Assembly (NCBI RefSeq): GCF_004005865.1
Contig: NZ_SACN01000001.1
Location: 2,542,001 to 2,606,000, forward strand
Direction: 5' to 3'
DNA length: 64,000 bases
DNA from: Sphingomonas crocodyli
GTDB lineage: Bacteria > Pseudomonadota > Alphaproteobacteria > Sphingomonadales > Sphingomonadaceae
Shown: piece by piece, positions 54,335 through 62,625 of the stretch
How positions within the stretch are numbered: position 1 is the first letter of the stretch
How the letters are laid out: every line of letters begins with the position of its first letter
Notes under the pieces: model-generated
What the model saw: the letters and a program-made list of their open reading frames with translations, nothing else
What the model was told of the DNA's origin: nothing
The model's database searches: none
Program-made: the position numbers and the translations under genes

Positions 54335-55015
54335 ATGCGTGCTTCGTGGGCGATTGCGGTCGGGCTGGCGTTGGCGCCGGTGCCGGGCGAGGCGGCGCTG
54401 GTGATCAGCCAGGCGCAGGCGGGAACGAGTTTCGAGGTCGATTTCGGCGGCGCGGTACTGGGGCTGATCAACCAGCCCAATCTGGGCGCGCTGGGCCGCT
54501 TCACCTTCGCTGGCGCGAGCAATGCGGGCAAGACGTATAACTTCACCTATGCGCTGACCAACGATTCCACGGTCGCCTCACAAGTGCGATCGTTCGGGCT
54601 CGACGTGGTGGGCGCGGCCGTACAGACGGTGACGTCGACCGGCGCGTTTGCGACCAATTACATCAACCCGCTATCCGGGCTGATCGGCAGCGACCTGTGC
54701 TTCACGCCGACATCGTTCGGCACGTGCGGGCTTGTCGGCAATAGCAGCGTGACGATGGGGCAGACGGGCACGGGCAGCTTCGCGCTGACCTTCGCCAATG
54801 CGATGGAATCGATCGCGCTCGACGATTTCCGGGTGAATTATACCGGGGTGCTGGGCCTTTATGGCGCGACGGGCACCGGCGACATCACATCGGTGGTCGG
54901 GCAAGTCTCCGCCGCGCCCGAGCCGACGACGTGGCTGACGATGCTGCTGGGCTTCGCGCTGGTCGGCGCGGCGATGCGGCGAGGGCTACGTCCGGTTCAT
55001 CCGCGCCGCGCGTGA
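54335..55015 (+). CDS. PEPxxW-type PEP-CTERM sorted exported protein
   Basis: A 226-residue secreted protein with a signal peptide (RASWAIAVGLALAPVPGEAA) and a C-terminal sorting tail: PEPTTWLTMLLGFALVGAAMRRG (PEP-x-x-W, a membrane helix and Arg-rich end), the exosortase-type signal of sphingomonads. The middle is beta-rich: SFEVDFGGAVLGLINQPNLG and GKTYNFTYALTNDS, with a Cys pair (DLCFTP...GTCGL) that may form a disulphide. No exosortase gene is in the window. Its last 30 bases overlap the convergent EF-hand gene. Confidence 0.85.
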   Translation: MRASWAIAVGLALAPVPGEAALVISQAQAGTSFEVDFGGAVLGLINQPNLGALGRFTFAGASNAGKTYNFTYALTNDSTVASQVRSFGLDVVGAAVQTVTSTGAFATNYINPLSGLIGSDLCFTPTSFGTCGLVGNSSVTMGQTGTGSFALTFANAMESIALDDFRVNYTGVLGLYGATGTGDITSVVGQVSAAPEPTTWLTMLLGFALVGAAMRRGLRPVHPRRA

Positions 55016-55375
55016 GGCGAGGAGATCGGCGATCTCGCCCGGCGAGACGCGGCCATTGCCGTCGGCATCGGCCTCCCGAAACTCGTCCGAGGTGCGGTTG
55101 AGCAATTCGGTGCGCATCGAGACACGGCGCAGGCCAGGCATGCCCGTTGCGGTCAGCAGATCGGGCGGCTGACGCTTGAGCCACTGCGCAAACTGGAGCG
55201 GGGTCATTTCGCCATCCGCCGCCACGCCGCGAATGCGGACCATCGGGCTGGAATCGGCGCGGGCGCTGTGCGCGGGAGGGCGCTTGGCCTTGCGGGCATC
55301 GACCGACGCCGAATTGCCCAGCCCCACCACGATGGCGATTAACATCAATAATCCGAAAGCAGCCCGCCCTATCAT
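54986..55375 (-). CDS. Exported single EF-hand protein
   Basis: A 129-residue protein with an N-terminal hydrophobic signal (AAFGLLMLIAIVVGLGNSAS), a basic middle, and a C-terminal EF-hand, DADGNGRVSPGEIADLL, with all calcium-ligand positions filled. It probably binds calcium in the periplasm. The frame extends to a TTG at 55402, but the ATG at 55375 is more likely. No operon partner. Confidence 0.72.
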   Translation of the reverse strand: MIGRAAFGLLMLIAIVVGLGNSASVDARKAKRPPAHSARADSSPMVRIRGVAADGEMTPLQFAQWLKRQPPDLLTATGMPGLRRVSMRTELLNRTSDEFREADADGNGRVSPGEIADLLASRAARMNRT

Positions 55376-55456
55376 GGAATCGACAACGCACGATTTTCGC
55401 AATCGATCCCAAATCGGATCAATTACATAGGCGTAACTATCGACACCGAAACGATT

Positions 55457-55702
55457 TTAGACCCAGCCAGTGCATCCACCGAAGGAGCGCGACGGCAGCC
55501 AATCGGTTTCGAGCGGCGGCCCGGCGACGATCGGTTCGGGCATCGGGATAGGAGGCGGCGGCGGGGGTGCGATCAGGGCATGGGGCGTCGGCGGCGCGAT
55601 CATCGTCGGCGTTGCGACCAGCCATGAGGGCGGCGCGACTTTGCGCCTTGTCGCCCAGAACGACCCGTCATCGGCGATCATATGACCGTTCCGATCCTCC
55701 AC
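55457..55702 (-). CDS. Possible small Pro-rich protein
   Basis: An open frame of 81 codons starting GTG at 55702 (or ATG at 55681), with a proline-rich middle (a run of seven Pro) and ending GGCTGWV. GGAGG stands 14 bases ahead of the ATG. It has no family match that I recognise and could be spurious. It and the mini-repeat at 55822 are the only features in the gap 55376-55885. Confidence 0.28.
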   Translation of the reverse strand: MEDRNGHMIADDGSFWATRRKVAPPSWLVATPTMIAPPTPHALIAPPPPPPIPMPEPIVAGPPLETDWLPSRSFGGCTGWV

Positions 55703-55821
55703 CTACCCTGTCTCCCCCAAGACGAAGGGTGAAGCAGCCTGATTCGACTGCGTCATACTTGTGTAACATCAGGACGAAATCGTTCCCATACGCATTTGGC
55801 ACCATTTCGGCGCTCTGATCT

Positions 55822-55860
55822 TCGTCATTGCTTTGGCTTCTACGGCTTCTCGCAATGACG
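55822..55860. repeat. Miniature family A element
   Basis: TTCGTCATTGCTTTGGCTTC followed by TACGGCTTCTCGCAATGACG: only the outer family A arms, with almost no centre. Confidence 0.7.
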
Positions 55861-55885
55861 GTGAGAGGCGGCTAGTTTGCGCGCC

Positions 55886-56224
55886 ATGACGATGACCCCG
55901 CTCCTCCTCCTTTTATGCTCCAACATCTTCATGACGATCGCCTGGTACGGCCATCTGAAGTTCACTGACGCGCGATTGTGGGTGGTGATCGTCGCGAGTT
56001 GGGGGATCGCCTTCATCGAATATTGCTTCGCGGTGCCCGCCAACCGGATCGGCTATCTGCAGGGATGGAGCGCGGGGCAGCTGAAGATCACGCAGGAGAT
56101 CGTGACGTTGGTCGTGTTCGCATTGTTTGCGCTGCTGGTGCTGAAGGAGCCGATCGGGCTGCGGCACCTGGGGGCGTTTGCGTGCATGGTGGGCGCGGCG
56201 GCGTTCATGTTCGCGGGGAAGTGA
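55886..56224 (+). CDS. DMT-family (DUF486) small membrane protein
   Basis: A 112-residue protein with about four membrane helices, related to the small multidrug-resistance-like DUF486 group. Seen: LLLLLCSNIFMTIAWYGHLKF, FIEYCFAVPANRIGYL, the conserved polar turn of the family, and a C-terminal helix ending FMFAGK. Function unknown; perhaps a transporter subunit. The ATG at 55886 is chosen over a TTG at 55877. Confidence 0.87.
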   Translation: MTMTPLLLLLCSNIFMTIAWYGHLKFTDARLWVVIVASWGIAFIEYCFAVPANRIGYLQGWSAGQLKITQEIVTLVVFALFALLVLKEPIGLRHLGAFACMVGAAAFMFAGK

Positions 56225-56226
56225 AC

Positions 56227-56321
56227 CCGTCATCCCGGCGGAGGCCGGGATCTCGGCGAGCATCTAGGGACGAGTTGGCCGCACGAGCCTCCTGAGATCC
56301 CGGCCTCCGCCGGGATGACGG
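56227..56321. repeat. Family C palindrome upstream of hslV
   Basis: CCGTCATCCCGGCGGAGGCC, GGGATCTC on the left; GAGATCCCGGCCTCCGCCGG, GATGACGG on the right. 95 bp, starting two bases after the DUF486 stop codon. Confidence 0.9.
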
Positions 56322-56399
56322 CAAGGGAGGATGGCGGGCGCGATTGAACGATCGTTACGCCCTCCCCATATCGCCCTCTGCAAAGCATTCAGGACCGAT

Positions 56400-56951
56400 A
56401 TGAGCGAACTTCCCAAATGGCATGGCACCACGATCCTCTCGGTGCGCAAGGGCGGCAAGGTTGTCGTCGTGGGCGACGGACAGGTTTCGATGGGCAATAC
56501 GGTGATGAAGCCCAATGCGCGCAAGGTGCGCAAGCTGGGCGATGGCAGCGTGATCGGCGGCTTCGCGGGTGCGACAGCCGACGCCTTCACCCTGTTCGAA
56601 CGGCTCGAACGCAAGCTGGAGGCGCATAACGGCCAGCTGCTGCGTGCGGCGGTCGAGCTGGCGAAGGACTGGCGGACCGACAAGTACCTCCGCAACCTTG
56701 AGGCGATGATGATCGTCGCCGACAAGGAGGTGACGTTGATCCTAACCGGCAATGGCGACGTGCTGGAGCCGATCGGTGGGGTCGCGTCGATCGGATCGGG
56801 CGGCAACTTCGCGCTATCGGCGGCGCGGGCGCTGGTCGAATACGAATCCGATGCAGAGACGCTGGCCCGCAAGGCGATGAAGATCGCTGCCGACCTGTGC
56901 GTCTTCACCAACGACAATCTGACGATCGAGACTTTGGATAGCTCGAACTAA
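56400..56951 (+). CDS. hslV: ATP-dependent protease subunit HslV
   Basis: The proteolytic subunit of the HslUV protease. The 183-residue precursor has a nine-residue propeptide (MSELPKWHG) ahead of the catalytic Thr10 ([10 protein letters not shown]), then the family's [18 protein letters not shown] and [19 protein letters not shown], and [14 protein letters not shown]. It is a threonine protease of the proteasome type forming a double hexamer. A palindrome lies between it and hslU, 99 bases downstream. Confidence 0.97.
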   Translation: MSELPKWHGTTILSVRKGGKVVVVGDGQVSMGNTVMKPNARKVRKLGDGSVIGGFAGATADAFTLFERLERKLEAHNGQLLRAAVELAKDWRTDKYLRNLEAMMIVADKEVTLILTGNGDVLEPIGGVASIGSGGNFALSAARALVEYESDAETLARKAMKIAADLCVFTNDNLTIETLDSSN

Positions 56952-56958
56952 ACAACCA

Positions 56959-57029
56959 CCGTTCGTGTCGAGCGTAGTCGAGACACGTTGGCGATCGAGA
57001 TGTGTCTCGACTTCGCTCGACACGAACGG
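56959..57029. repeat. Family D palindrome between hslV and hslU
   Basis: CCGTTCGTGTCGAGCGTAGT, CGAGACAC on the left; GTGTCTCGACTTCGCTCGAC, ACGAACGG on the right, nearly perfect arms. 71 bp. The only such copy in the window. Confidence 0.93.
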
Positions 57030-57050
57030 GTTTTGGGAACCGGATACAAG

Positions 57051-58352
57051 ATGAACGACAATCTCACGCCCAAGGCCATCGTCTCGGCGCTCGACGCGCA
57101 TATCGTGGGACAGGCCGACGCCAAGCGCGCGGTCGCGGTGGCGCTGCGGAATCGTTGGCGCCGCCAAAGGTTGCCCGAGAACCTCCGCGACGAGGTGACG
57201 CCCAAGAACATCCTGATGATCGGGCCGACCGGGTGCGGCAAGACCGAGATCAGCCGCCGTCTGGCGAAGCTCGCCGACGCGCCGTTCGTGAAGGTGGAGG
57301 CGACCAAGTTCACCGAGGTCGGCTATGTCGGCCGCGACGTCGAGCAGATCGCCCGCGATCTCGTCGAGGAAGCCGTGCGCCTGGAAAAGGAGCGCCGCCG
57401 CGCCGCCGTGAAGGACAAGGCCGAGGAGGCTGCGATGGCGCGCCTGCTCGACGCTCTGGTCGGCAAGGATGCGAGCGAGGCGACCCGCCTCTCCTTCCGC
57501 CAGCGGTTCGACGAGCATCAGCTGGACGACAAGGAAATCGAGATCGAGGTCGAGGATTCGGGCGGCATGCCGTTCGAGATGCCCGGCATGAACGGGCAGG
57601 TCGGCATGATCAACCTGAGCGACATGATGGGCAAGGCGTTCGGCGGCAACAAGACCAAGCGCCGCAAGATGACGGTGCGTGCGGCCTGGACCAAGCTGGT
57701 CGACGAGGAGGCCGACAAACGGCTCGATCAGGACGAGGTCAGCCGGATCGCGCTGCAGGATGCCGAGCAGAACGGGATCGTCTTCCTCGACGAGATCGAC
57801 AAGATCGCGGTGAGCGACGTGCGCGGCGGGTCCGTGTCGCGTGAAGGCGTGCAGCGCGATCTGCTGCCGCTGATCGAGGGTACGACGGTCGCGACCAAAT
57901 ATGGGCCGCTCAAGACCGACCATATCCTGTTCATCGCATCGGGCGCGTTCCACGTCGCGAAGCCGAGCGACCTGTTGCCCGAGCTTCAGGGGCGCCTGCC
58001 GATCCGCGTCGAATTGAAGGCGCTGACCGAGGAGGATTTCGTGCGCATCCTTTCGGACACGCGCGCGAGCCTGACCGAGCAATATCGCGCGCTGATCAGC
58101 ACCGAGGGCGTCGGGATCGAATTCACCGACGACGGCATCAAGGCGATCGCCAAGGTCGCCGCCGAGGTGAACGGCCAGATCGAGAATATCGGCGCGCGGC
58201 GGCTTTCGACTGTGATGGAGAAGCTGCTGGAGGACGTGTCGTTCGAAGCCGAGGACCGCAAGGGCACTACGGTGACGGTCGATGCCGCTTATGTGAACGG
58301 GCAGCTGAGCGAGGTCGCGCGGAATACGGACCTGAGCAAGTATGTGCTCTGA
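57051..58352 (+). CDS. hslU: ATP-dependent protease ATPase subunit HslU
   Basis: The AAA+ unfoldase of HslUV, 433 residues. Walker A GPTGCGKT (58-65), [14 protein letters not shown] (pore loop with GYVG), the inserted I-domain rich in Glu/Lys (about 110-230), Walker [10 protein letters not shown] (242-250), sensor region [15 protein letters not shown], and C-terminal DLSKYVL, the tail that activates HslV. The ATG at 57051 has only a weak ribosome site; the repeat lies 21 bases before it. Substrates include misfolded and regulatory proteins. Confidence 0.97.
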   Translation: MNDNLTPKAIVSALDAHIVGQADAKRAVAVALRNRWRRQRLPENLRDEVTPKNILMIGPTGCGKTEISRRLAKLADAPFVKVEATKFTEVGYVGRDVEQIARDLVEEAVRLEKERRRAAVKDKAEEAAMARLLDALVGKDASEATRLSFRQRFDEHQLDDKEIEIEVEDSGGMPFEMPGMNGQVGMINLSDMMGKAFGGNKTKRRKMTVRAAWTKLVDEEADKRLDQDEVSRIALQDAEQNGIVFLDEIDKIAVSDVRGGSVSREGVQRDLLPLIEGTTVATKYGPLKTDHILFIASGAFHVAKPSDLLPELQGRLPIRVELKALTEEDFVRILSDTRASLTEQYRALISTEGVGIEFTDDGIKAIAKVAAEVNGQIENIGARRLSTVMEKLLEDVSFEAEDRKGTTVTVDAAYVNGQLSEVARNTDLSKYVL

Positions 58353-58369
58353 GGCCGTCTCACTCTAAC

Positions 58370-58452
58370 TCGTCATTGCGAGCGTAGCGAAGCAATCCAT
58401 TCCGCAGTTCGGAGTGGATTGCTTCGTTGCCTTCGGCGCCTCGCAATGACGA
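58370..58452. repeat. Family A palindromic repeat, short-centre copy after hslU
   Basis: 83 bp; short left arm, long right arm; centre CCATTCCGCAGTTCGGAGTGG, close to the inverse of the copy at 49538. Lies between the convergent hslU and LOG genes. Confidence 0.93.
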
Positions 58453-58485
58453 GTGGGGAGAGTGGCAGTTCGCCCTCCCAGTGCC

Positions 58486-59367
58486 TCACCGATGCAGGTG
58501 CGTCCGCTCGTACGTGCGGTAATATTGCTCCAGCTTCTCCCACGCCTCTTCGGCGGTTTCGACGAAGCGGAACAGATTGAGGTCGCGTTCGGAAATGACG
58601 CCTTCCTCGACCAAGGCGTCGAAGTTCACGACGCGCTCCCAGAACTCGCGGCCGAACAGGAAGATCGGCAGCTGCGCCATCTTGCCCGTCTGGATCAGGG
58701 TCAGCAGCTCGAACAGTTCGTCGAACGTGCCGAAGCCGCCCGGAAACGCCGCGACCGCGCGGGCGCGCAGCAGGAAGTGCATCTTGCGCAGCGCGAAATA
58801 GTGGAAGTGGAAGCTGAGCGTCGGCGTGACATAGGGGTTCGGCGTCTGTTCGAACGGCAGCACGATGTTGAGGCCGATCGATTCCTTGCCGACATCGGCA
58901 GCACCGCGGTTGGCCGCCTCCATGATCGACGGGCCACCGCCCGAACAGACGACGAGCTGGCGGGTGCCGTCGGCGTCGGTCGGATACTGGCTGGAGATCT
59001 GCGCGAGCTTGCGCGCCTCGTCATAATATTTCGACTTGGCGACCAGGCGTTCGGCGATCACGCGCTGCTTGTCCGTCGTCGCGGCGGCGAGCAGGGCTTC
59101 GGCCTTCTCGCGCTCGGGAATGCGGGCGGAGCCGTACATGACGAAGGTCGATCCGATCTTCGCCTCGTCGAGCGCCATTTCGACCTTCATCAGCTCCAGC
59201 TGGAAGCGCACCGGGCGGAGTTCGTCGCGCAGCAGGAATTCCTCGTCCTGGAAGGCGAGCTTGTAGCTGTCGGCGACGGTCTGCGGCGTCGGGGTCGCGG
59301 TCTTCGCGACGGCGGCGTCCTCCTTGGCGCGGGGGAAGATGCGCTTGGGGATCTTGCGGTCGGTCAT
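58486..59367 (-). CDS. LOG-family (TIGR00730-like) nucleotide hydrolase
   Basis: A 293-residue member of the lysine-decarboxylase-like LOG family, which in many cases hydrolyses nucleoside 5'-monophosphates to base plus ribose 5-phosphate. Motif PGGFGTFDE (209-217) with Glu in the active site, plus SGGGPSIMEAANRGA and the LRKMHFLLRA segment. It is longer than the ~190-residue LOG proteins owing to an N-terminal ~100-residue extension typical of the larger proteobacterial group. Convergent with hslU. Confidence 0.9.
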   Translation of the reverse strand: MTDRKIPKRIFPRAKEDAAVAKTATPTPQTVADSYKLAFQDEEFLLRDELRPVRFQLELMKVEMALDEAKIGSTFVMYGSARIPEREKAEALLAAATTDKQRVIAERLVAKSKYYDEARKLAQISSQYPTDADGTRQLVVCSGGGPSIMEAANRGAADVGKESIGLNIVLPFEQTPNPYVTPTLSFHFHYFALRKMHFLLRARAVAAFPGGFGTFDELFELLTLIQTGKMAQLPIFLFGREFWERVVNFDALVEEGVISERDLNLFRFVETAEEAWEKLEQYYRTYERTHLHR

Positions 59368-59400
59368 CTCTATCTTCGGTCCTAGGAAAAACGGGCGTTT

Positions 59401-60042
59401 CTAACGGCAATAGGGGCCGTTGCCCATGTCGAAATGAAAATGGTCGGCGTGGAGCGCATTGGCGTCCGGCCCCAGCACCACCGCGAAACGGCCGCATGCC
59501 GCCTTGTGGAGCGAACGCAGGAAGCCCCGCACCCGTTCGTCGCCACCATTCCACCCTTGCTTGACGGTGATGCGACGCCCGTCCTTCAAAACGAAGGCGG
59601 CGATGTCGATCGCGTTGGCGCGGCCATGTTCGGACAGGCGATTACCCGCCTGATTGTTGACCGGGCGGCAGGCGAAACTGCCGAAACTTTCGATCTTGGT
59701 GACGTAACCGCCCAGCCAGCGTGCCGCCTGCCCCTGCACATCGTTGCGCACCCAGCGCGCGAAGGGGAGCGCGAGGCCGCACTTCACTGCGCCCAGATTG
59801 GTGACGGGAATGCCAATCGCGACCAGCTTCACCGACGAGGTGGCCGAACAGCCATTGTCGAAACGGCGATCGGGCAGCGCATCGACCTGCGATCCTTCGG
59901 CGCGCATCGCGGCGACGCAGGCGCGGAAACGCTCGGGCGTTTCGACCGGTGGGGTCCAGCGCGACCGCGCGGGCTTGCGCGACGGGCCGACGCAGGCGGC
60001 GAGGATCAGACAGAGGATGAGGACGCAGGCGCGGACGGGCAT
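59401..60042 (-). CDS. Extensin-like family lipoprotein
   Basis: A 213-residue putative lipoprotein with lipobox ILAAC (Cys17) and an extensin-like C-terminal domain: CGLALPFARWVRNDVQ, SFACRPVNNQAGNRLSEHGR and HADHFHFDMG. The R-L-S-E-H and H-x-D-H-x-H-x-D-x-G patterns resemble zinc D-Ala-D-Ala peptidase folds, so cell-wall binding or cleavage is plausible. It is 33 bases after the LOG gene on the same strand. Confidence 0.85.
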   Translation of the reverse strand: MPVRACVLILCLILAACVGPSRKPARSRWTPPVETPERFRACVAAMRAEGSQVDALPDRRFDNGCSATSSVKLVAIGIPVTNLGAVKCGLALPFARWVRNDVQGQAARWLGGYVTKIESFGSFACRPVNNQAGNRLSEHGRANAIDIAAFVLKDGRRITVKQGWNGGDERVRGFLRSLHKAACGRFAVVLGPDANALHADHFHFDMGNGPYCR

Positions 60043-60099
60043 TGGGGGGATAGTGGCGGTCGTCGACTCTCGGGTCAAATGCCTCGTCCTCTTCCCACC

Positions 60100-60209
60100 T
60101 CGTCATTGCGAGCGGAGCGAAGCAATCCAGGCCCGAACTGGAGATGGTCGCGACCAACTCCGATGCGGGCCTGGATTGCCGCGTCGCCTTCGGCTCCTCG
60201 CAATGACGA
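60100..60209. repeat. Family A palindromic repeat, copy upstream of the extensin-like gene
   Basis: Short left arm (AGCGGAGCG), long right arm ending TCCTCGCAATGACGA; 110 bp. Confidence 0.93.
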
Positions 60210-60233
60210 GGTGGGGAGAGGAGACATGAAAAA

Positions 60234-60259
60234 CGGCCCCCGGATCGCTCCGGGGACCG
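60234..60259 (-). terminator. Rho-independent terminator of the low-complexity exported gene
   Basis: CGGCCCCCGGA and TCCGGGG-A-CCG pair around a short loop; leftward the stem ends in GTTTTTC. It lies 22 bases past the stop of the gene at 60282. Confidence 0.78.
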
Positions 60260-60281
60260 CCTCTCCTATCCCTAAAAGGGA

Positions 60282-60920
60282 TTAGTTGCCCGGGGGCGGG
60301 GTCGTCTCGACGTCGGTGGTGGTCGAGGTCGACGCCGCGCCGCTCACCGCGGGGGCCGCGTCGGTCGCGGTTTTGGCGGTGTCCTTTGCGTCACGCGCCG
60401 CTTGGCGCGTGGTTTCGCGCGACTCGCGGGCGGCCTGTTTCGCGGCCTCGCGGCTTTCCTTCGCCGCCTGACGCGCGGTGGCCGTGGTGCTGCGGGTCGT
60501 ATCCGCCGCCGCGTTCACCGTGCTCTGGGTCGCGTTGCTTGCGGTATTGGCCGCGCTCTGCGTCGTGTCACGCACCGCATCGGTGCCCGCCGCCTGCGCC
60601 GTGAGGCTGCCGCTGCCGGTCACGCCCGCGGTCGTATTGCCGACAGTGCTGCCGACGCCGGTGGCGCCATTGGCCGCGACCGAGCCGCTGCGGGGATTGG
60701 CGCTGGCCGAACCATTGCCGGTGACGCTGCCACCGACGGTCGCCGCACTCTGATCGACTGTGCTGCCGAGCGTGCCGGCGCCGGCGGCCGATCCGGTCAC
60801 GCCGCCCACGGCACCACCGATCGCGCCCGTGGCGCCACCGGCACCGCCCAAAAGCTGCGCCGAAGCCGGCGCCGCCGCGACGAGCGCGGCCAGCGCGCTA
60901 CCGATAAAAATCTTCTTCAT
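60282..60920 (-). CDS. Exported low-complexity protein with Gly-rich and Arg/Ala-rich helical repeats
   Basis: A 212-residue protein with a signal peptide (KKIFIGSALAALVAAAPASA), a Gly/Thr/Ser-rich N-terminal half (GGAGGATGAIGGAVGGVTG) and a helical C-terminal half built on repeats such as RQAAKESREAAKQAARES. No family is recognised. The start at 60920 has AAGGA six bases upstream. A terminator follows the gene. Probably periplasmic or cell-surface. Confidence 0.75.
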   Translation of the reverse strand: MKKIFIGSALAALVAAAPASAQLLGGAGGATGAIGGAVGGVTGSAAGAGTLGSTVDQSAATVGGSVTGNGSASANPRSGSVAANGATGVGSTVGNTTAGVTGSGSLTAQAAGTDAVRDTTQSAANTASNATQSTVNAAADTTRSTTATARQAAKESREAAKQAARESRETTRQAARDAKDTAKTATDAAPAVSGAASTSTTTDVETTPPPGN

Positions 60921-61073
60921 GGTCATCCTTCCTTCTCCACTTTTGGTTTTGAACGCACGCCACTGAAATCCTTTGCGGCGCGATAACGGATGAAGCGTCG
61001 ATTCTATCCGAATCGACCGGAAGCGGGCCTGAACCCCTCGTTGTGCGAGGTTCATGTGCGCCCCTCGCCTTCT

Positions 61074-61219
61074 TCGTCATGGCGAGCGTCCTTCGACGGA
61101 CGGGCTTCGACTTCGCTCAGCCCTGCTCAGGATGAGCGGATAAAAACCACCCGCTCATCCTGAGTAGCCACTGAGCCTGTCGAAGTGGCGTATCGAAGGA
61201 CGGCTCCTCGCAATCACGA
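61074..61219. repeat. Composite palindrome with family A outer arms and a different core
   Basis: Outer arms TCGTCATGGCGAGCG and GGCTCCTCGCAATCACGA resemble family A; inside is a separate palindrome, GCTCAGGATGAGCGG against CCGCTCATCCTGAG, with CTTCGAC-type flanks. 146 bp in the otherwise empty gap 60921-61301. Confidence 0.85.
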
Positions 61220-61301
61220 GTGGGCAGAGGGGCAAGTTTTTGAAATTATGCCGCCGAATCCGTTGACTGGGCGCAACACATCTCTAGAAGCGCCGACGGG
61301 C

Positions 61302-61341
61302 CACGCGGTCCCAACGCCGCGCGTGCTCTCTGTGAGGAGAG
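61302..61341 (+). promoter_or_regulatory. Candidate serC-type leader RNA
   Basis: Two hairpins immediately before serC: CACGCG/CGCGTG (61302-61307 with 61320-61325) and CTCTC/GAGAG (61326-61330 with 61337-61341). The second holds the ribosome-binding GGAG (61336-61339) partly in its 3' arm. The position and two-hairpin layout fit the serC motif described for alphaproteobacteria; I cannot confirm the consensus by eye. Confidence 0.55.
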
Positions 61342-61347
61342 TCTTAA

Positions 61348-62502
61348 ATGACTGAAGTTGTTCGCCCGGCCATCAAGCCGGCACGTCCCCATTTCTCGTC
61401 TGGCCCGTGCGCGAAGCCGCCCGGCTGGGATCCCGAAAAACTCGCTCTCGGTTCGCTCGGCCGCTCGCATCGTTCGAAGCTCGGCAAGGCGCGGATCGTC
61501 CATGCGATCGACCTGACCCGCGAAATCCTGGGCATTCCCGCGACGCACCGCATCGGCATCGTGCCGGGTTCGGATACCGGCGCGGTCGAAATGGCGCTGT
61601 GGAGCCTGCTGGGCGCCCGCAAGGCGACGATGGTCGCGTGGGAAAGCTTCGGTGAAGGCTGGGTGACGGACGTCGTCAAGCAGCTCAAGATCGAAGCCGA
61701 CGTGGTCAAGGCGCCCTATGGCGAGCTGCCCGATCTCGCCGCGCTCGATCAGTCGACCGATATCGTCTTCACCTGGAACGGCACGACCTCGGGCGTGCGC
61801 GTGCCCAATGGCGACTGGATCAAGGACGATCGCGAAGGCCTGACCATCGCCGACGCGACCTCGGCCTGCTTCGCGATGGACATGCCGTGGGACAAGCTCG
61901 ATGTCGTCACGTTCAGCTGGCAGAAGGTGCTGGGCGGCGAAGGCGCGCACGGTATCCTGATCCTCGGCCCGCGCGCCGTGGAACGCCTTGAGAGCTACAG
62001 CCCCGCCTGGCCGCTGCCGAAGATCTTCCGCATGACGAAGGGCGGCAAGCTGATCGAAGGCATCTTCAAGGGCGAGACGATCAACACGCCGTCGATGCTG
62101 GCGGTCGAGGATTATATCTACAGCCTGGAATGGGCCAAGCAGATCGGCGGTCTGAAGGCCCTGATCGCGCGTGCCGACGCCAATGCGGCGGCACTCGACG
62201 CGTGGGTGCAGGCGACGCCGTGGATCGATCATCTCGCGACCGATCCGGTCTCGCGATCGAACACCTCGGTCTGCCTGAAGTTCGCACCCGACGCCGTCAC
62301 CGGTCTGGACGAGGAAGCGCAGCTTGCGCTCGTCAAGAAGATCGCGGGCGCGCTCGAGGTCGAAGAGGCGGCCTATGACGTCGCGGGCTATCGCGACGCG
62401 CCTCCGGGCCTTCGCATCTGGTGCGGCGCGACCGTCGACACCGCCGATGTCGAAAAGCTCGGCCCCTGGCTCGACTGGGCCTGGGCGCAGACGCGCGGCT
62501 AA
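61348..62502 (+). CDS. serC: Phosphoserine aminotransferase
   Basis: Transaminates 3-phosphohydroxypyruvate to phosphoserine in serine synthesis, with PLP. The 384-residue class V enzyme has [32 protein letters not shown], and the PLP lysine in [14 protein letters not shown] (K193); [16 protein letters not shown] follows, as in the archaeal/alphaproteobacterial SerC type. The next gene, serA, is 123 bases downstream and is separated by a palindrome. Confidence 0.97.
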   Translation: MTEVVRPAIKPARPHFSSGPCAKPPGWDPEKLALGSLGRSHRSKLGKARIVHAIDLTREILGIPATHRIGIVPGSDTGAVEMALWSLLGARKATMVAWESFGEGWVTDVVKQLKIEADVVKAPYGELPDLAALDQSTDIVFTWNGTTSGVRVPNGDWIKDDREGLTIADATSACFAMDMPWDKLDVVTFSWQKVLGGEGAHGILILGPRAVERLESYSPAWPLPKIFRMTKGGKLIEGIFKGETINTPSMLAVEDYIYSLEWAKQIGGLKALIARADANAAALDAWVQATPWIDHLATDPVSRSNTSVCLKFAPDAVTGLDEEAQLALVKKIAGALEVEEAAYDVAGYRDAPPGLRIWCGATVDTADVEKLGPWLDWAWAQTRG

Positions 62503-62519
62503 GCTCCCCACACACTCCA

Positions 62520-62603
62520 CGTCATGCCCGCGAAGGCGGGCACCCATCCAGTGCAGTCACATGTGATGACCTTGGATAGGCCCCCGCCTTCGCGGGGGTG
62601 ACG
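62520..62603. repeat. Family F palindrome between serC and serA
   Basis: CGTCATGCCCGCGAAGGCGG, GCACCCATCCA on the left; TTGGATAGGCCCCCGCCTTC, GCGGGGGTGACGG on the right; 84 bp. Single copy in the window. Confidence 0.9.
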
Positions 62604-62625
62604 GCAATATGAAGGACAGACTCCG

